Below, piece after piece: positions 1 to 8,186 of a DNA stretch of 64,000 nucleotides. The stretch spans positions 1 through 64,000 of the forward strand of contig JAJZUQ010000005.1 in assembly GCA_021848385.1 (NCBI GenBank), given 5' to 3'. Both the position numbers and the translations under genes were made by a program. How positions within the stretch are numbered: the stretch's first letter is position 1; each line of letters begins with the position of its first letter. The stretch comes from Deltaproteobacteria bacterium (GTDB lineage Bacteria > Desulfobacterota > Desulfuromonadia > Geobacterales > Geobacteraceae). The notes beneath the pieces are model-generated. The model did not search any database. It worked only from the letters and a program-made list of their open reading frames with translations, and had not been told where the DNA came from.

Positions 1-1
1 C

Positions 2-187
2 CCGCGCGAGACACTTCTTCTTGGTGCAGGCTGCTGTCTTGTGGGAGCCGCCCTGTTTGCCCGGCATCTTCCCCATATCCGGGAGAAGGTGCGGCCGATC
101 TATATCAAAATGGGGATAATCAAGGACGTCGCCCAAGGGATGGAAACAGCCGCGGAACAGCCACCATTTCCCGGTACACATGAGTGA
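2..187 (+). CDS. C-terminal part of a membrane protein (5' end outside window)
   Basis: An open frame enters from the left edge and stops with TGA at 185-187, giving 61 residues. It shows one hydrophobic stretch (LLLGAGCCLVGAALFA) followed by a basic, probably cytoplasmic tail containing VRPIYIKMGII. This looks like the last transmembrane helix and tail of a multi-pass protein. A transporter of the major facilitator type is possible, but that is a guess because no family motif is inside the window. The frame is open from the first base, which supports it being the real reading frame. Confidence 0.5.
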   Translation, partial: PRETLLLGAGCCLVGAALFARHLPHIREKVRPIYIKMGIIKDVAQGMETAAEQPPFPGTHE

Positions 188-365
188 CAAAGGGGTTGAC
201 TTCGGGGATGCCAGAGCGTTGTACAAGAGCCTCATGGGTAAATACATATCACCCGGAAATAGATGCTACGTTATATGGCCGGGGCTGATGCTGTAACTGG
301 CTGTTGTATGGTTTGGTGTATGGTTATTTGGCGTTATATTGTGCATGATAACGGAGGTTTTTATC

Positions 366-471
366 ATGTCTCATGGTGCTTCTGACGAAGATATATACTC
401 TGAGTGATAATAACTTGAAAGAAATATTACAAATCGTTGATGCCTTGTGGAAAGAGTGTTTCCCCGGATAA
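366..471 (+). pseudogene. Short disrupted ORF in the 188-569 spacer
   Basis: The spacer 188-569 is AT-richer than its flanks. It contains GGAGG nine bases before an ATG at 366, opening a 13-codon frame (MSHGASDEDIYSE) that ends at 407. Shifting by one base gives a further open stretch to a TAA at 469-471 that reads like a small helical protein end (LKEILQIVDALWKECFPG). The two halves together look like one small gene broken by a frameshift, or a leader peptide followed by chance coding. I recognise no family. Nothing else was seen in the spacer. Confidence 0.25.
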
Positions 472-569
472 TTCCGGTGTGCAACGTCCCTCGCTGCGGC
501 TGATATATCGAATAATGTGAATGATGGTATACAATTTGCTCCTCATATGGTGACGGGAGGGCGAAATAT

Positions 570-2612
570 ATGGGAAGTGCAAGAATCCTCATAGTCGATG
601 ACCAGGTTTACGCACGCAAGGTATTGAGTGACGCACTCCTGCCGGCCGGTTTCCTCGTCCAGGAGGCTGTCGATGGCGAAGAGTCGTGTTCGCTGGCTGC
701 CACATTCCGGCCCGAGCTGATACTGATGGACATGATTATGCCAGGTATTGACGGCATAGAAACATGTCGCAGGCTCAAGGCAAATCCGCTGACTGCCTCC
801 ATTCCGGTGATCGTCCTGACGGCGGTCAAAGACAAGGACAAACTGGTCGAGGCGTTTGCGGCCGGAGCTGACGACTATCTCTCCAAGCCTTTTTCGTATC
901 ACGAGCTGTTGGCACGAATCAACTCCACCCTGGCCAAACGGGAGGCCGCGGAGATGCTTCGTCAGGATGTGAAGGATAAGGAAATTCTGCTGGAAATTTC
1001 CCAGGCCATCACCAGCAGCCTCGATACCCATCGCATTCTCCAGATCATCGTCGAGAAGATCGCCGGCAACATCGATGTCCTGCGGTGCTCCATGGTCCGC
1101 GTGAAGGAGGAGGACAACTGCGGGTACGTGCTGGCGTCCAGTGATAACGATGGCATCGACGGCTTACGGATCGAACTGGATCTCTATCCGGAGATTCGTG
1201 AGGTGCTCAGGACCGGCAAGGCCCTCGTTCTGGAAGACATCAAGAATCACCCTCTCATGGAGGAAGTGCGAGAGCGTATCTATGGGCTCGGATTCGACTC
1301 CATCCTGGTATTGCCGGTCATTTACCGGAGCGAGGTAATCGGCACCCTCATGCTGAGGACTGCCCGGGCGGCAAAATCCTTTACCGCCCGGGAACTTGAA
1401 TTCTGTGAACTGGTTGCCAATGTTTCGGCCGCCGCGCTTAAGAACGCCCTCCTCTATGAATTAGCCAGAGATGAATCCCAGGAGTTGCGGGAGGTCAAGA
1501 TGCGGCTGGAGGAGGAGCTGGCTGAAAAAGCACTGTTTGAAACCCTGTTCGAGCATGCATCCAACGGGCTCATGGCCCTCAATAGCAGTGGTGAGCCGGT
1601 ATACATCAACAGAAGCGCCCTGGCAATGCTGGGGTATACCCGCAATGAGGCGCTCGACATATCCCTGGCGGATATACTGTCCGCCGAATGCCGGCAGTAT
1701 GCACTGGAAAATCACCTGAAATTCTTTGCCGGCCATGACTACTGGCGTCGGAGCGATCTGGTGTTTGTCAACAAGAATGAGGAGCCTTTTCAGGTGTCCG
1801 TTTCGCTGAGCGATCACCGGCTCGCGGGGCGTTTTCTCATTGTATCCTTTACCGACGTGACTGAAGAACGCCACGTAAAGCAACAGTTGACGGTTGCCAA
1901 CGAACGGCTGCAGGACCTGGACCGGCTCAAATCCAGATTCATCCGTACCGCCACCCATGAACTGCGCATCCCTGTCAATATCATGTACAGCTACTGCGCC
2001 CTTCTCGGCGAAAGTGACGCCGGGAACTTGACCGAGACCCAGCGGCAGTACCTGAAGTCGGCGGTTGAGAGCGGCGAACGGCTGGTGGACCTGATAGACA
2101 ACATGCTCGACCTTGCCAGGATCGAGCATGAAGGAGGAAAGCTGAGCCTGGGAGAACAAAGGATCGTCGAGCCGATCAGGGATGTCTATTCCGTGCTTGC
2201 TCCCTATGCAGAGCAAAACGGCTTGCACATCTCCATGGACTCTGTTGATGACGGACTTTCTGCCTGTTTCGATTCGGCCCAGATACAGTGCGTCCTTACC
2301 AATCTGATCGGCAATGCCATAAAATTCACGCCGCCGGGGGGGAATATCGGTATCTCGGCCGGACAGCATGGCGAACATGTCCGGGTGACCGTCAGTGACA
2401 CCGGGGCGGGGATTCCCGAGGAATATCACGATCGGATTTTTGATGAATTCTGCCAGATAGAAGCGACGAACGGCCCCAGAAAAGGGAGCGGTCTCGGTCT
2501 TACCATCTGCAAACGGATAATTGCTGCCCACAAGGGAAACATGTGGGTAACGAGTGCCCCCCAGCAGGGGAGCGCCTTCAGCTTTACCCTTCCTGTCTCT
2601 TCCTGCCACTGA
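570..2612 (+). CDS. Hybrid sensor: receiver-GAF-PAS-histidine kinase
   Basis: The 680-residue protein starts with a receiver domain (about 5-120) with the acidic pair VDD, a phosphoacceptor in LILMDMIMPG and the lysine in DDYLSKPF. A GAF domain follows (about 140-300), then a PAS domain (about 320-440). The kinase core has an H-box (THELRIPVN), an N-box (NLIGNAIKF) and the G1 and G2 loops DTGAGIPEE and GSGLGLTICKRI. There is no membrane segment, so it is cytoplasmic. It probably autophosphorylates in response to a ligand on GAF or PAS and exchanges phosphate with its own receiver or another one. GGGAGGG sits upstream of the ATG. No partner regulator lies next to it, so the output is unknown. 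Confidence 0.93.
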   Translation: MGSARILIVDDQVYARKVLSDALLPAGFLVQEAVDGEESCSLAATFRPELILMDMIMPGIDGIETCRRLKANPLTASIPVIVLTAVKDKDKLVEAFAAGADDYLSKPFSYHELLARINSTLAKREAAEMLRQDVKDKEILLEISQAITSSLDTHRILQIIVEKIAGNIDVLRCSMVRVKEEDNCGYVLASSDNDGIDGLRIELDLYPEIREVLRTGKALVLEDIKNHPLMEEVRERIYGLGFDSILVLPVIYRSEVIGTLMLRTARAAKSFTARELEFCELVANVSAAALKNALLYELARDESQELREVKMRLEEELAEKALFETLFEHASNGLMALNSSGEPVYINRSALAMLGYTRNEALDISLADILSAECRQYALENHLKFFAGHDYWRRSDLVFVNKNEEPFQVSVSLSDHRLAGRFLIVSFTDVTEERHVKQQLTVANERLQDLDRLKSRFIRTATHELRIPVNIMYSYCALLGESDAGNLTETQRQYLKSAVESGERLVDLIDNMLDLARIEHEGGKLSLGEQRIVEPIRDVYSVLAPYAEQNGLHISMDSVDDGLSACFDSAQIQCVLTNLIGNAIKFTPPGGNIGISAGQHGEHVRVTVSDTGAGIPEEYHDRIFDEFCQIEATNGPRKGSGLGLTICKRIIAAHKGNMWVTSAPQQGSAFSFTLPVSSCH

Positions 2613-2663
2613 AAATCCCTTCTCACGTTACGTTCCCAGCCGTCCCTTGTGACGATTACATAC

Positions 2664-2691
2664 TTGACAATTATAGTAAGGTATGTTAATC
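2664..2691 (+). promoter_or_regulatory. Putative sigma-70 promoter for cysE and the Rrf2-type gene
   Basis: A perfect -35 hexamer TTGACA (2664-2669) is followed after 16 bases by TTAATC, a weak -10. The AT-rich stretch TATAGTAAGGTATGTTAAT overlaps it and is where an Rrf2/IscR-type repressor could bind. It lies about 50 bases upstream of cysE. Confidence 0.4.
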
Positions 2692-2737
2692 AGGAAAAGT
2701 ATGTTCGGGTGCCGGTCGAACCGGTAAGGGGGAATGG

Positions 2738-3415
2738 ATGTTTACGCGCATGCGAAGTGATATCAAGGCGGTGTTCGACCGCGATCCGGCGGCCAGAAGC
2801 GTGCCAGAGGTGCTGTTCTGCTATCCGGGGCTCCATGCCATCTGGTTTCACCGGGTTTCCCACTGGTTCTGGACCCACAAACGTTATTTCATCGCACGGT
2901 TGATTTCCCACTTGGGACGCTTTTTCACCGGGATCGAGATCCATCCCGGCGCCACCATCGGCAAGGGGTTTTTCATCGATCACGGCATGGGGGTGGTAAT
3001 CGGCGAGACCGCCGAGATCGGCGACAACGTGACCCTCTATCACGGGGTAACTCTCGGCGGGGTGAGCTGGGAGAAGGTCAAGCGCCATCCCACCCTGGAG
3101 GACAACGTGGTGGTCGGTTCCGGCGCCAAGATTCTCGGGCCGTTTACCGTCGGCCGGGGGAGCAAGGTCGGCTCAAATTCCGTGGTTGTCAAGGAAGTCC
3201 CTCCCAATTCCACGGTGGTGGGGATTCCCGGCCGTGTCGTCATGGCCACGGAGAAGCCGGCCGACAGAATGGACCTGGAGCACGGCAAGCTCCCTGACCC
3301 GGAAGCCAAGGCCATTGCCTGTCTGTTCGACCAGATCCGCGAACTGGAGCGGAAGTATGACGCCCTTGCCGCCGAGCATGAGACGCTGAAGCGGCAGATT
3401 TCCAAGGGGGCCTGA
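2738..3415 (+). CDS. cysE: Serine O-acetyltransferase CysE
   Basis: The enzyme transfers acetyl from acetyl-CoA to L-serine, making O-acetylserine for cysteine synthesis in the cytoplasm. At 225 residues it belongs to the shorter form of the family. The left-handed beta-helix hexapeptide repeats are clear ([18 protein letters not shown], then [23 protein letters not shown], ending in VVGIPGRVV). The C-terminal 40 residues form a charged helix that may be a coiled coil. The ATG at 2738 follows AAGGGGG. The gene ends two bases before the Rrf2-type regulator, so the pair is almost certainly cotranscribed. This is a usual arrangement in sulfur and iron-sulfur gene clusters. Confidence 0.95.
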   Translation: MFTRMRSDIKAVFDRDPAARSVPEVLFCYPGLHAIWFHRVSHWFWTHKRYFIARLISHLGRFFTGIEIHPGATIGKGFFIDHGMGVVIGETAEIGDNVTLYHGVTLGGVSWEKVKRHPTLEDNVVVGSGAKILGPFTVGRGSKVGSNSVVVKEVPPNSTVVGIPGRVVMATEKPADRMDLEHGKLPDPEAKAIACLFDQIRELERKYDALAAEHETLKRQISKGA

Positions 3416-3417
3416 CC

Positions 3418-3882
3418 ATGCGTCTCTCCACGCGGGCTCAATACGCGGTGCGGGCCATGGTGGACCTTTCTCTCTATTCCCAGGGGAGGCCGGTGTCGTT
3501 GAAGGAGATTTCCCGGCGGAAGGAAATACCGCTCAACTATCTGGAACAGCTCTTTTTCCGCCTGAAGAAGGGGCAGATCGTGACAAGCGTGCGCGGCCCC
3601 GGCGGTGGCTATGTGCTGGCCCGTCAGGAATCGGCCATCAAGGTCGGTGAAATCGTGGTGACCGTGGAAGAACAGCTCAATCCCGTGGCATGTCTTGACG
3701 AGGGGGACCGGAGCTGTCAGCGGGAGGCCCGCTGTCTTACCCATACCGTCTGGCAGGGGCTGGGTGAGCGGATCAAGGGGTTCCTCGATTCCATCACCCT
3801 GGAGGACCTGACCAGGGAAGCCAGAACCAGGCCAACCGGTGAAGGAAGCAGTGGGAAGGATGTTTGCCAGCCAGTGGGCTGA
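3418..3882 (+). CDS. Rrf2/IscR-family transcriptional regulator
   Basis: This is a 154-residue winged-helix regulator. The opening MRLSTRAQYAVRAMVDL and the wing region SVRGPGGGYVLAR are characteristic of the Rrf2 family. Cysteines at 92, 100 and 106 match the three-cysteine loop that holds a [2Fe-2S] cluster in IscR-like members. It therefore probably senses iron-sulfur or cysteine status and controls its own operon. It lies directly after cysE and before a ruined cysteine desulfurase gene, which fits that role. IscR and a CymR-like cysteine regulator cannot be told apart from sequence alone, so no symbol is given. Confidence 0.88.
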   Translation: MRLSTRAQYAVRAMVDLSLYSQGRPVSLKEISRRKEIPLNYLEQLFFRLKKGQIVTSVRGPGGGYVLARQESAIKVGEIVVTVEEQLNPVACLDEGDRSCQREARCLTHTVWQGLGERIKGFLDSITLEDLTREARTRPTGEGSSGKDVCQPVG

Positions 3883-3900
3883 GCGCAGGAGTATGACTGC

Positions 3901-4090
3901 ATGGGGTTGATTTACATGGATTACAACGCCACGACACCGGTCAAGCCGGCGGTGTTGGAGGCGTTGTTGCCGTTTTAGCGGCAGCAGTCCGGCAACCCGT
4001 CGTGCATCCACTGGGCCGGGCGTCAGCTCCGGGAGCGGATGGCACTGTTGTTGTCACAAATCGTGGAAAGGCTGAGGACCCCCAAGAAAC
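3901..4090 (+). pseudogene. Remnant of cysteine desulfurase (NifS/IscS), internally deleted
   Basis: Reading from ATG at 3901 gives MGLIYMDYNATTPVKPAVLE, the typical N-terminus of NifS/IscS enzymes (D-Y-N-A-T-T-P). An in-frame TAG follows at 3976-3978. Past the stop the same frame continues with SGNPSCIHWAGRQLRER, which is the next conserved block (G-N-P-S-x-x-H-x-x-G-R). It then jumps to QIVERLRTP, which resembles a family C-terminus. About 50 N-terminal codons and perhaps 15 C-terminal codons remain of roughly 380-400. The pyridoxal-phosphate lysine and catalytic cysteine regions are absent. The remnant occupies the slot between an Rrf2 regulator and mnmA, where a sulfur-donating desulfurase would be expected. 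Confidence 0.85.
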
Positions 4091-5206
4091 ATGACAGACA
4101 GGAAGAAAAAACAACGTATAGTCGTTGCCATGAGCGGCGGAGTGGATTCGTCGGTTACCGCAGCCATGCTCCAGGAGCAGGGGTATGAGGTGATTGGCAT
4201 CTCCATGCAGCTCTGGAGCTGCTCCGCTTCCACCGCTCAGGAAGGAGAGAATTCCGGCCCTGGCCGCGTTCCCGACGGCATCAGCGATGCCCGGCAGGTG
4301 GCTGAGCAGTTGGGCATCCCCTTCTATGGGGTGAACTTCGAAGAGGAATTCCAGCGCCTTGTGATCGACGACTTTGTCGGGGAGTATTTCCGCGGCCGCA
4401 CACCGAACCCTTGCGTATGTTGCAACCAGCGGATCAAGTTCGGGCTGCTGCTGCAAAAGGCAAGGGAGCTGGCCGCCGACTATCTCGCAACGGGGCATTA
4501 CGCAAGGGTGGAGCGGGATGATGCCGGGCGCTTTCGGCTCCTGACGGGGCAGGATGCCGGCAAGGACCAGAGCTATTTCCTCTACACCCTGACCCAGGAG
4601 CAACTGTCCCGGACACTTTTCCCCCTCGGCGAAATGACCAAGCCGGAAGTGCGGCGGCTGGCGGCCCGTTATGGCCTGCGGGTGGCAGAGAAGGGGGAGA
4701 GCCAGGAGATCTGTTTCGTGCCGGACAATGACTACGTCCGTTTTCTGGAAGAGGCGCGGGGAGCGGGAGAGCTGGACGGCGACATAGTCGACAGCCGGGG
4801 GAACGTCCTCGGCCGGCATCGGGGGACCTACCGCTATACGGTGGGCCAGCGGAAGGGGCTTGGCGTTGCCCACCCCCACCCCCTCTACGTGCTCGGAGTT
4901 GATACGGAGAAGCGTCAGGTGGTGGTGGGGAGCCGGGAAGAGCTTGCCAGCCCCGGCCTTGTCGCCACCGATCTCAACTGGATCATCCCGCCGCCGGGAA
5001 AACCGCTGGAAGTTACCTGCAAAATCCGCTACCGGCACCGGCCGGTGCCCTGCACTGTTATTCCCCTGCCGGACAACCGGGTGGAGGTCCGCTTTACAGC
5101 CCCCGAAAAATCTGTCACGCCGGGCCAGGCGGTGGTCTTTTACCGGGAGGACGAGGTGCTGGGTGGGGGATGTATCGAGAAGGCAATTTTGAATGCTGAA
5201 TGTTGA
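4091..5206 (+). CDS. mnmA: tRNA-specific 2-thiouridylase MnmA
   Basis: The 371-residue enzyme installs sulfur at C2 of wobble uridine 34 in tRNAs for Lys, Glu and Gln. The N-terminal ATP pyrophosphatase loop is MSGGVDSS (about 14-21). The catalytic cysteines are Cys108 in [14 protein letters not shown] and Cys208 in QEICFVPD. The C-terminal beta-barrel region ends in [18 protein letters not shown]. Sulfur normally comes from a cysteine desulfurase, whose gene immediately upstream is reduced to a remnant, so a desulfurase elsewhere must supply it. The last codons and the stop lie in a 7-base repeat array (5189-5216). That array has apparently supplied the C-terminal residues ILNAEC. Confidence 0.96.
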   Translation: MTDRKKKQRIVVAMSGGVDSSVTAAMLQEQGYEVIGISMQLWSCSASTAQEGENSGPGRVPDGISDARQVAEQLGIPFYGVNFEEEFQRLVIDDFVGEYFRGRTPNPCVCCNQRIKFGLLLQKARELAADYLATGHYARVERDDAGRFRLLTGQDAGKDQSYFLYTLTQEQLSRTLFPLGEMTKPEVRRLAARYGLRVAEKGESQEICFVPDNDYVRFLEEARGAGELDGDIVDSRGNVLGRHRGTYRYTVGQRKGLGVAHPHPLYVLGVDTEKRQVVVGSREELASPGLVATDLNWIIPPPGKPLEVTCKIRYRHRPVPCTVIPLPDNRVEVRFTAPEKSVTPGQAVVFYREDEVLGGGCIEKAILNAEC

Positions 5207-5216
5207 ATTTTGAATG
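5189..5216 (+). repeat. Heptamer array spanning the mnmA stop codon
   Basis: Four units in perfect 7-base phase: TTGAATG, CTGAATG, TTGAATT, TTGAATG. The mnmA stop TGA (5204-5206) is inside the third unit. Because 7 is not a multiple of 3, the array reads through all three frames and places a TGA in each. Confidence 0.75.
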
Positions 5217-5223
5217 AGACCTT

Positions 5224-5382
5224 AATCTGTGGGAGGGAGTGCCCCATGGAGCGAATGTTCCCGAGTACCAGCAGCTGTAGGCGAAATTGAGCAAAGCGGG
5301 CCGACAGGCCTGCGCGAAATGAGCCGTACAGCTGCGGTGCGAGGGGGCTCTGAGCGCAATGGGGTGCTCCTTCCCGCAGATT
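5224..5382. repeat. 159-bp imperfect palindromic intergenic element
   Basis: The outer arms 5224-5247 and 5359-5382 pair over 24 positions, and the four non-Watson-Crick positions are all G.T/G.U wobbles. Inside, GCAGCTGTA pairs with TACAGCTGC. The apex is GCGGGCC-GACA-GGCCTGC. Two near-identical motifs, GCGAAATTGAGC and GCGAAATGAGC, flank the apex. The element fills the mnmA-mtaB spacer, and its right arm contains an ATG (5359) that should not be mistaken for the mtaB start. It could be a non-autonomous mobile palindrome or a structured RNA; no coding potential was seen. Confidence 0.65.
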
Positions 5383-5397
5383 CTGAATAAGGACAAC

Positions 5398-6693
5398 ATG
5401 CAGACAGTAGCCATTACAACTTTGGGGTGCAAGATCAACCAGTTCGAATCGGCGGCCATGGGTGAGGCGCTCGGGAAAAACGGATTCCGGGTACTCCCCT
5501 TCGAGGAAGTGGCGGACATCTACGTGATCAACACCTGTACCGTCACCGCCAAGACCGACGCCGAGTCCCGCAAGCTGATCCGCCGGGCCCGACGGCGCAA
5601 TCCGGCGGCCCGCATCGTGGTGACTGGCTGTTATGCCCAGGTCGCCTTCGAGGAACTGCAGGAGATGGAGGGGGTTGACCTCATCATCGGCAACCTGGAG
5701 AAGAAGGGGCTCGTGGGGTTCCTGCGGGAACTGGGAGACAAACAGAGGGTGCTGGTTTCCGATATCTCCCAGGTGCGGGAGACGGAGGGGACGGAACTGG
5801 AGAGCTTTGCCGAGCATACCCGGGCGTTTCTCCAGGTGCAGAACGGCTGCGATGCCTTCTGTTCCTACTGCATCGTCCCCTATGCGCGGGGCGGGAGCCG
5901 GAGTGTTCCTCTGGCAGACGCGCTGGCAGGGGTACGGACTTTTGCCGCCAAGGGGTTCCGGGAGGTGGTGCTGACCGGTATCCACCTGGGAGGGTACGGC
6001 CTCGACCTGAATCCCCCTGTTACGCTCCTCGATCTGCTGAAAGGGGTGGAAGAAGGGGGACTGGTGCCGCGGCTGAGGGTCGGCTCGGTGGAACCGAACG
6101 AAGTGACTCCCGAACTGGTTGCCTTCCTGGCGTCATCCCGGACGGTCTGCCCCCATTTCCATATTCCGCTCCAGAGCGGTGATGACGGGGTGCTTGAGCG
6201 GATGAACCGCCATTACACGACGGCCCGGTTCCGGGAAATGGTAGAGAGCCTGGTGGCGGCCCTTCCCGACGCCTGCGTCGGTTGCGACATCATTGCCGGT
6301 TTCCCGGGGGAGACCGAGGAAGAGTTCGCCCGCACCCTGGAGTTCGTCCAGTCCCTTCCCCTTGCCTACCTTCACGTCTTCCCCTTCTCCCCACGGGAAG
6401 GAACGCCGGCGGCCACCATGACGGGGCAGGTGGATCCCGCAGTGATCCGGGAACGGGCCAAGGCGCTCAGGCGGATCTCCGACGAGAAACGGCGCGCCTA
6501 CTACCGGCGCTTCATCGGGCAGGTGCTGCCGGTCCTCATACAGCGTCCCGACAGCGACGGTGTCCTGCACGGCCTGTCGCGCAACTACCTGCCGGTGGTC
6601 ATTGCCGGGGGGGCGGAACTGGTCAACCGTGAAGTGCCGGTGCGTATTGTTTCGGTGGAGCGGGAACTCGTGCGGGGAGAACTCTGCGAATAG
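5398..6693 (+). CDS. mtaB: tRNA t6A37 methylthiotransferase MtaB
   Basis: This radical SAM enzyme adds a methylthio group to N6-threonylcarbamoyladenosine 37 of tRNAs. I start it at 5398 (MQTVAITTLGCKINQFES), which has AAGGA five bases upstream. The open frame goes back to 5359, but that part lies inside the palindromic repeat. From this start the protein has 431 residues. The UPF0004 domain has Cys11, Cys47 and Cys78 for the auxiliary cluster. The radical SAM motif CDAFCSYC gives Cys151, Cys155 and Cys158. A C-terminal TRAM-like region is present. The N-terminal TTLGCKVNQ-like signature and VPYARGGSRS favour MtaB over MiaB or RimO. Confidence 0.93.
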   Translation: MQTVAITTLGCKINQFESAAMGEALGKNGFRVLPFEEVADIYVINTCTVTAKTDAESRKLIRRARRRNPAARIVVTGCYAQVAFEELQEMEGVDLIIGNLEKKGLVGFLRELGDKQRVLVSDISQVRETEGTELESFAEHTRAFLQVQNGCDAFCSYCIVPYARGGSRSVPLADALAGVRTFAAKGFREVVLTGIHLGGYGLDLNPPVTLLDLLKGVEEGGLVPRLRVGSVEPNEVTPELVAFLASSRTVCPHFHIPLQSGDDGVLERMNRHYTTARFREMVESLVAALPDACVGCDIIAGFPGETEEEFARTLEFVQSLPLAYLHVFPFSPREGTPAATMTGQVDPAVIRERAKALRRISDEKRRAYYRRFIGQVLPVLIQRPDSDGVLHGLSRNYLPVVIAGGAELVNREVPVRIVSVERELVRGELCE

Positions 6694-6700
6694 TCCCGCC

Positions 6701-6742
6701 CCTGGTCCCCAGTCCCTAGCCCCTAGCCCCTAGCCCCCAATT
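6701..6742 (+). repeat. Heptamer array between convergent genes
   Basis: Six 7-base units in phase: CCTGGTC, CCCAGTC, three copies of CCTAGCC, and CCCAATT. The array lies between the mtaB end and the converging DUF6178-like gene. On the minus strand it encodes that protein's last residues (ELGARG) and its TAG stop (6723-6725). Confidence 0.75.
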
Positions 6743-8015
6743 CCAGTATCCGCAGGAATTCCCGCACTGCCTGCACATCGGCCAGGGCACGGAACTCCCG
6801 GTAGCCGTCGGCGTGGTCCGGATCGAGCCCCCGGTAGAACCTGGGACGGGTGGCCTTGAGACCCTTGAGGGCCTTGCTGGCCGCATAGTTGTCACTTTTG
6901 ACCGCCGCTGCCTGCCGCTGCAGGTCGAGAAGCATGCTGAAGCCCAACTGGAAGAGCCGTTTCAGGTACTCCCCCGTCACAATTCCCCTCCCTTTCCCCT
7001 CGTCGCTGCCGCTCAACTCTTCAAGTGCGATATTCAGACAGCCATACACCCTTTCCATGACCGACTGCAGCGCTGATACATCAGAGAGGGGAGCACCTTC
7101 CGCAACCAGGGCGGTGTTCACCAGGTAGTTCAGCTCCTGGTAGATACCTTCGCTGGCTACACCGGCCAGTACCCTCAGCAGAAACGAGTCATCCCTTTCC
7201 ATCGGGACAGGGAGCTGTTGTTCGGATTCCGTCGGAATAACATCCCCCTTGTCCATGGCGGGCGAGAACGTGGCAGGTTTGAGATAGGCATAGAGGGCTG
7301 CTGCTTCCAGGGGATCGGGGAAGCCCAGATCGGCGAGCCGGCCGTGCCGAAACTGGCCGGCCAGTTCCTCAACCTCGCTGAACAGTTCGTGCTTTACCCC
7401 CTCCATCAGCTCACGGTAGAGGTCGTTGTAATGGCGGTAGATGATGTCGAGAATGGTGCCGACGAGATGGGCATGACGCGGCTCCCGGTAGCTGATGAAG
7501 TAGAGCTCGTCGAAGGTGTGATCCCAGTCGAAAAGCCGTTCTTCGTCGTTGATAAGGTCGCCGATACCTCCGCCAACGGTTATTGCCTGTTTCAGGAAGA
7601 GGAGGAGCAGTTCACGGTCGAGTTCGGGGATAATCTCTGCCATTCGCGGCTCACCCATCTCCAGTAGATGGCCGAACCACTCCCATGACTTGTCCGGCAC
7701 GAAGGACTCCTTGTCCCAAAGCTCCATGTCGAGGAAGAATCTGCACTGGTCCGGCGATGCGAGGGTTATCAGTTCCTGGGCGTCGGTGATGCCAATTTCC
7801 TCAACCAGCCAGTAGAGTTCCTGGGGCTGGAAGGCGTGCACAAGAGGAGCCGGGGCCGGATCGTCGAGGATCAGCTCCATCTTTCGCCGGGCCGGGAGAG
7901 TGTGCAGCGTGGTGATTTTGCGGTCCGTAGGGAGAGATGCAAATTCGCGCGAGTCGATTCTGCCTCCCGGTAGTACGGTCAGGGCCGGTTTATGCCGGTC
8001 GTTGTCGTGGCTCAT
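6723..8015 (-). CDS. DUF6178-like protein of unknown function
   Basis: From the ATG at 8015 (MSHDNDRHKP), preceded by AAGGAG, the protein has 430 residues. An upstream extension to 8063 is open but lacks a site. It is acidic, leucine-rich and probably all-helical, with no signal peptide or membrane segment. The region ALVHAFQPQELYWLVEEIGITDAQELI and the later LASPDQCRFFLDMELWDKESF block look like the uncharacterised family annotated as DUF6178 in Geobacter relatives; this assignment is from memory. No catalytic motif is visible. It sits downstream of a cysteine-cluster protein gene on the same strand, separated by a palindromic repeat. Its C-terminus and stop are encoded by a heptamer array. 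Confidence 0.75.
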   Translation of the reverse strand: MSHDNDRHKPALTVLPGGRIDSREFASLPTDRKITTLHTLPARRKMELILDDPAPAPLVHAFQPQELYWLVEEIGITDAQELITLASPDQCRFFLDMELWDKESFVPDKSWEWFGHLLEMGEPRMAEIIPELDRELLLLFLKQAITVGGGIGDLINDEERLFDWDHTFDELYFISYREPRHAHLVGTILDIIYRHYNDLYRELMEGVKHELFSEVEELAGQFRHGRLADLGFPDPLEAAALYAYLKPATFSPAMDKGDVIPTESEQQLPVPMERDDSFLLRVLAGVASEGIYQELNYLVNTALVAEGAPLSDVSALQSVMERVYGCLNIALEELSGSDEGKGRGIVTGEYLKRLFQLGFSMLLDLQRQAAAVKSDNYAASKALKGLKATRPRFYRGLDPDHADGYREFRALADVQAVREFLRILELGARG

Positions 8016-8061
8016 GGCTTTGGCTACTCCTTGGATTGGACTGTTGAGGGGATTGCATGTC

Positions 8062-8186
8062 ATACCAATTCCACATCAAGGCGCTATCTGCGTTGGCTCG
8101 TCTTCGGCTCCTCAACGTACTGCCTGTACGCCTGCGTCGCCTCAATCCTCGCCGCCTTGATTTCATCCTTGATCTGAAATTGGTAT
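8062..8186. repeat. 125-bp palindromic element with ATACCAATT termini
   Basis: The element begins ATACCAATT and ends AATTGGTAT. The inverted ends extend over 20 bases, through a match to ATCAAGG, with two mismatches. The interior is GC-rich and partly self-complementary. The right end touches the stop codon of the cysteine-cluster gene. Size, termini and position are those of a non-autonomous miniature element. Similar ATACCAA-ended palindromes are known to me from gamma-proteobacteria. Confidence 0.7.

Noticed and set aside
1461-2609. Minus-strand open frame opposite the first sensor kinase
   Set aside because: Shadow of the PAS and kinase domains; no ribosome site or recognisable domain.
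5359-5397. Upstream ATG as the mtaB start
   Set aside because: It lies inside the palindromic repeat and lacks a ribosome site; ATG 5398 has one and matches the family start.
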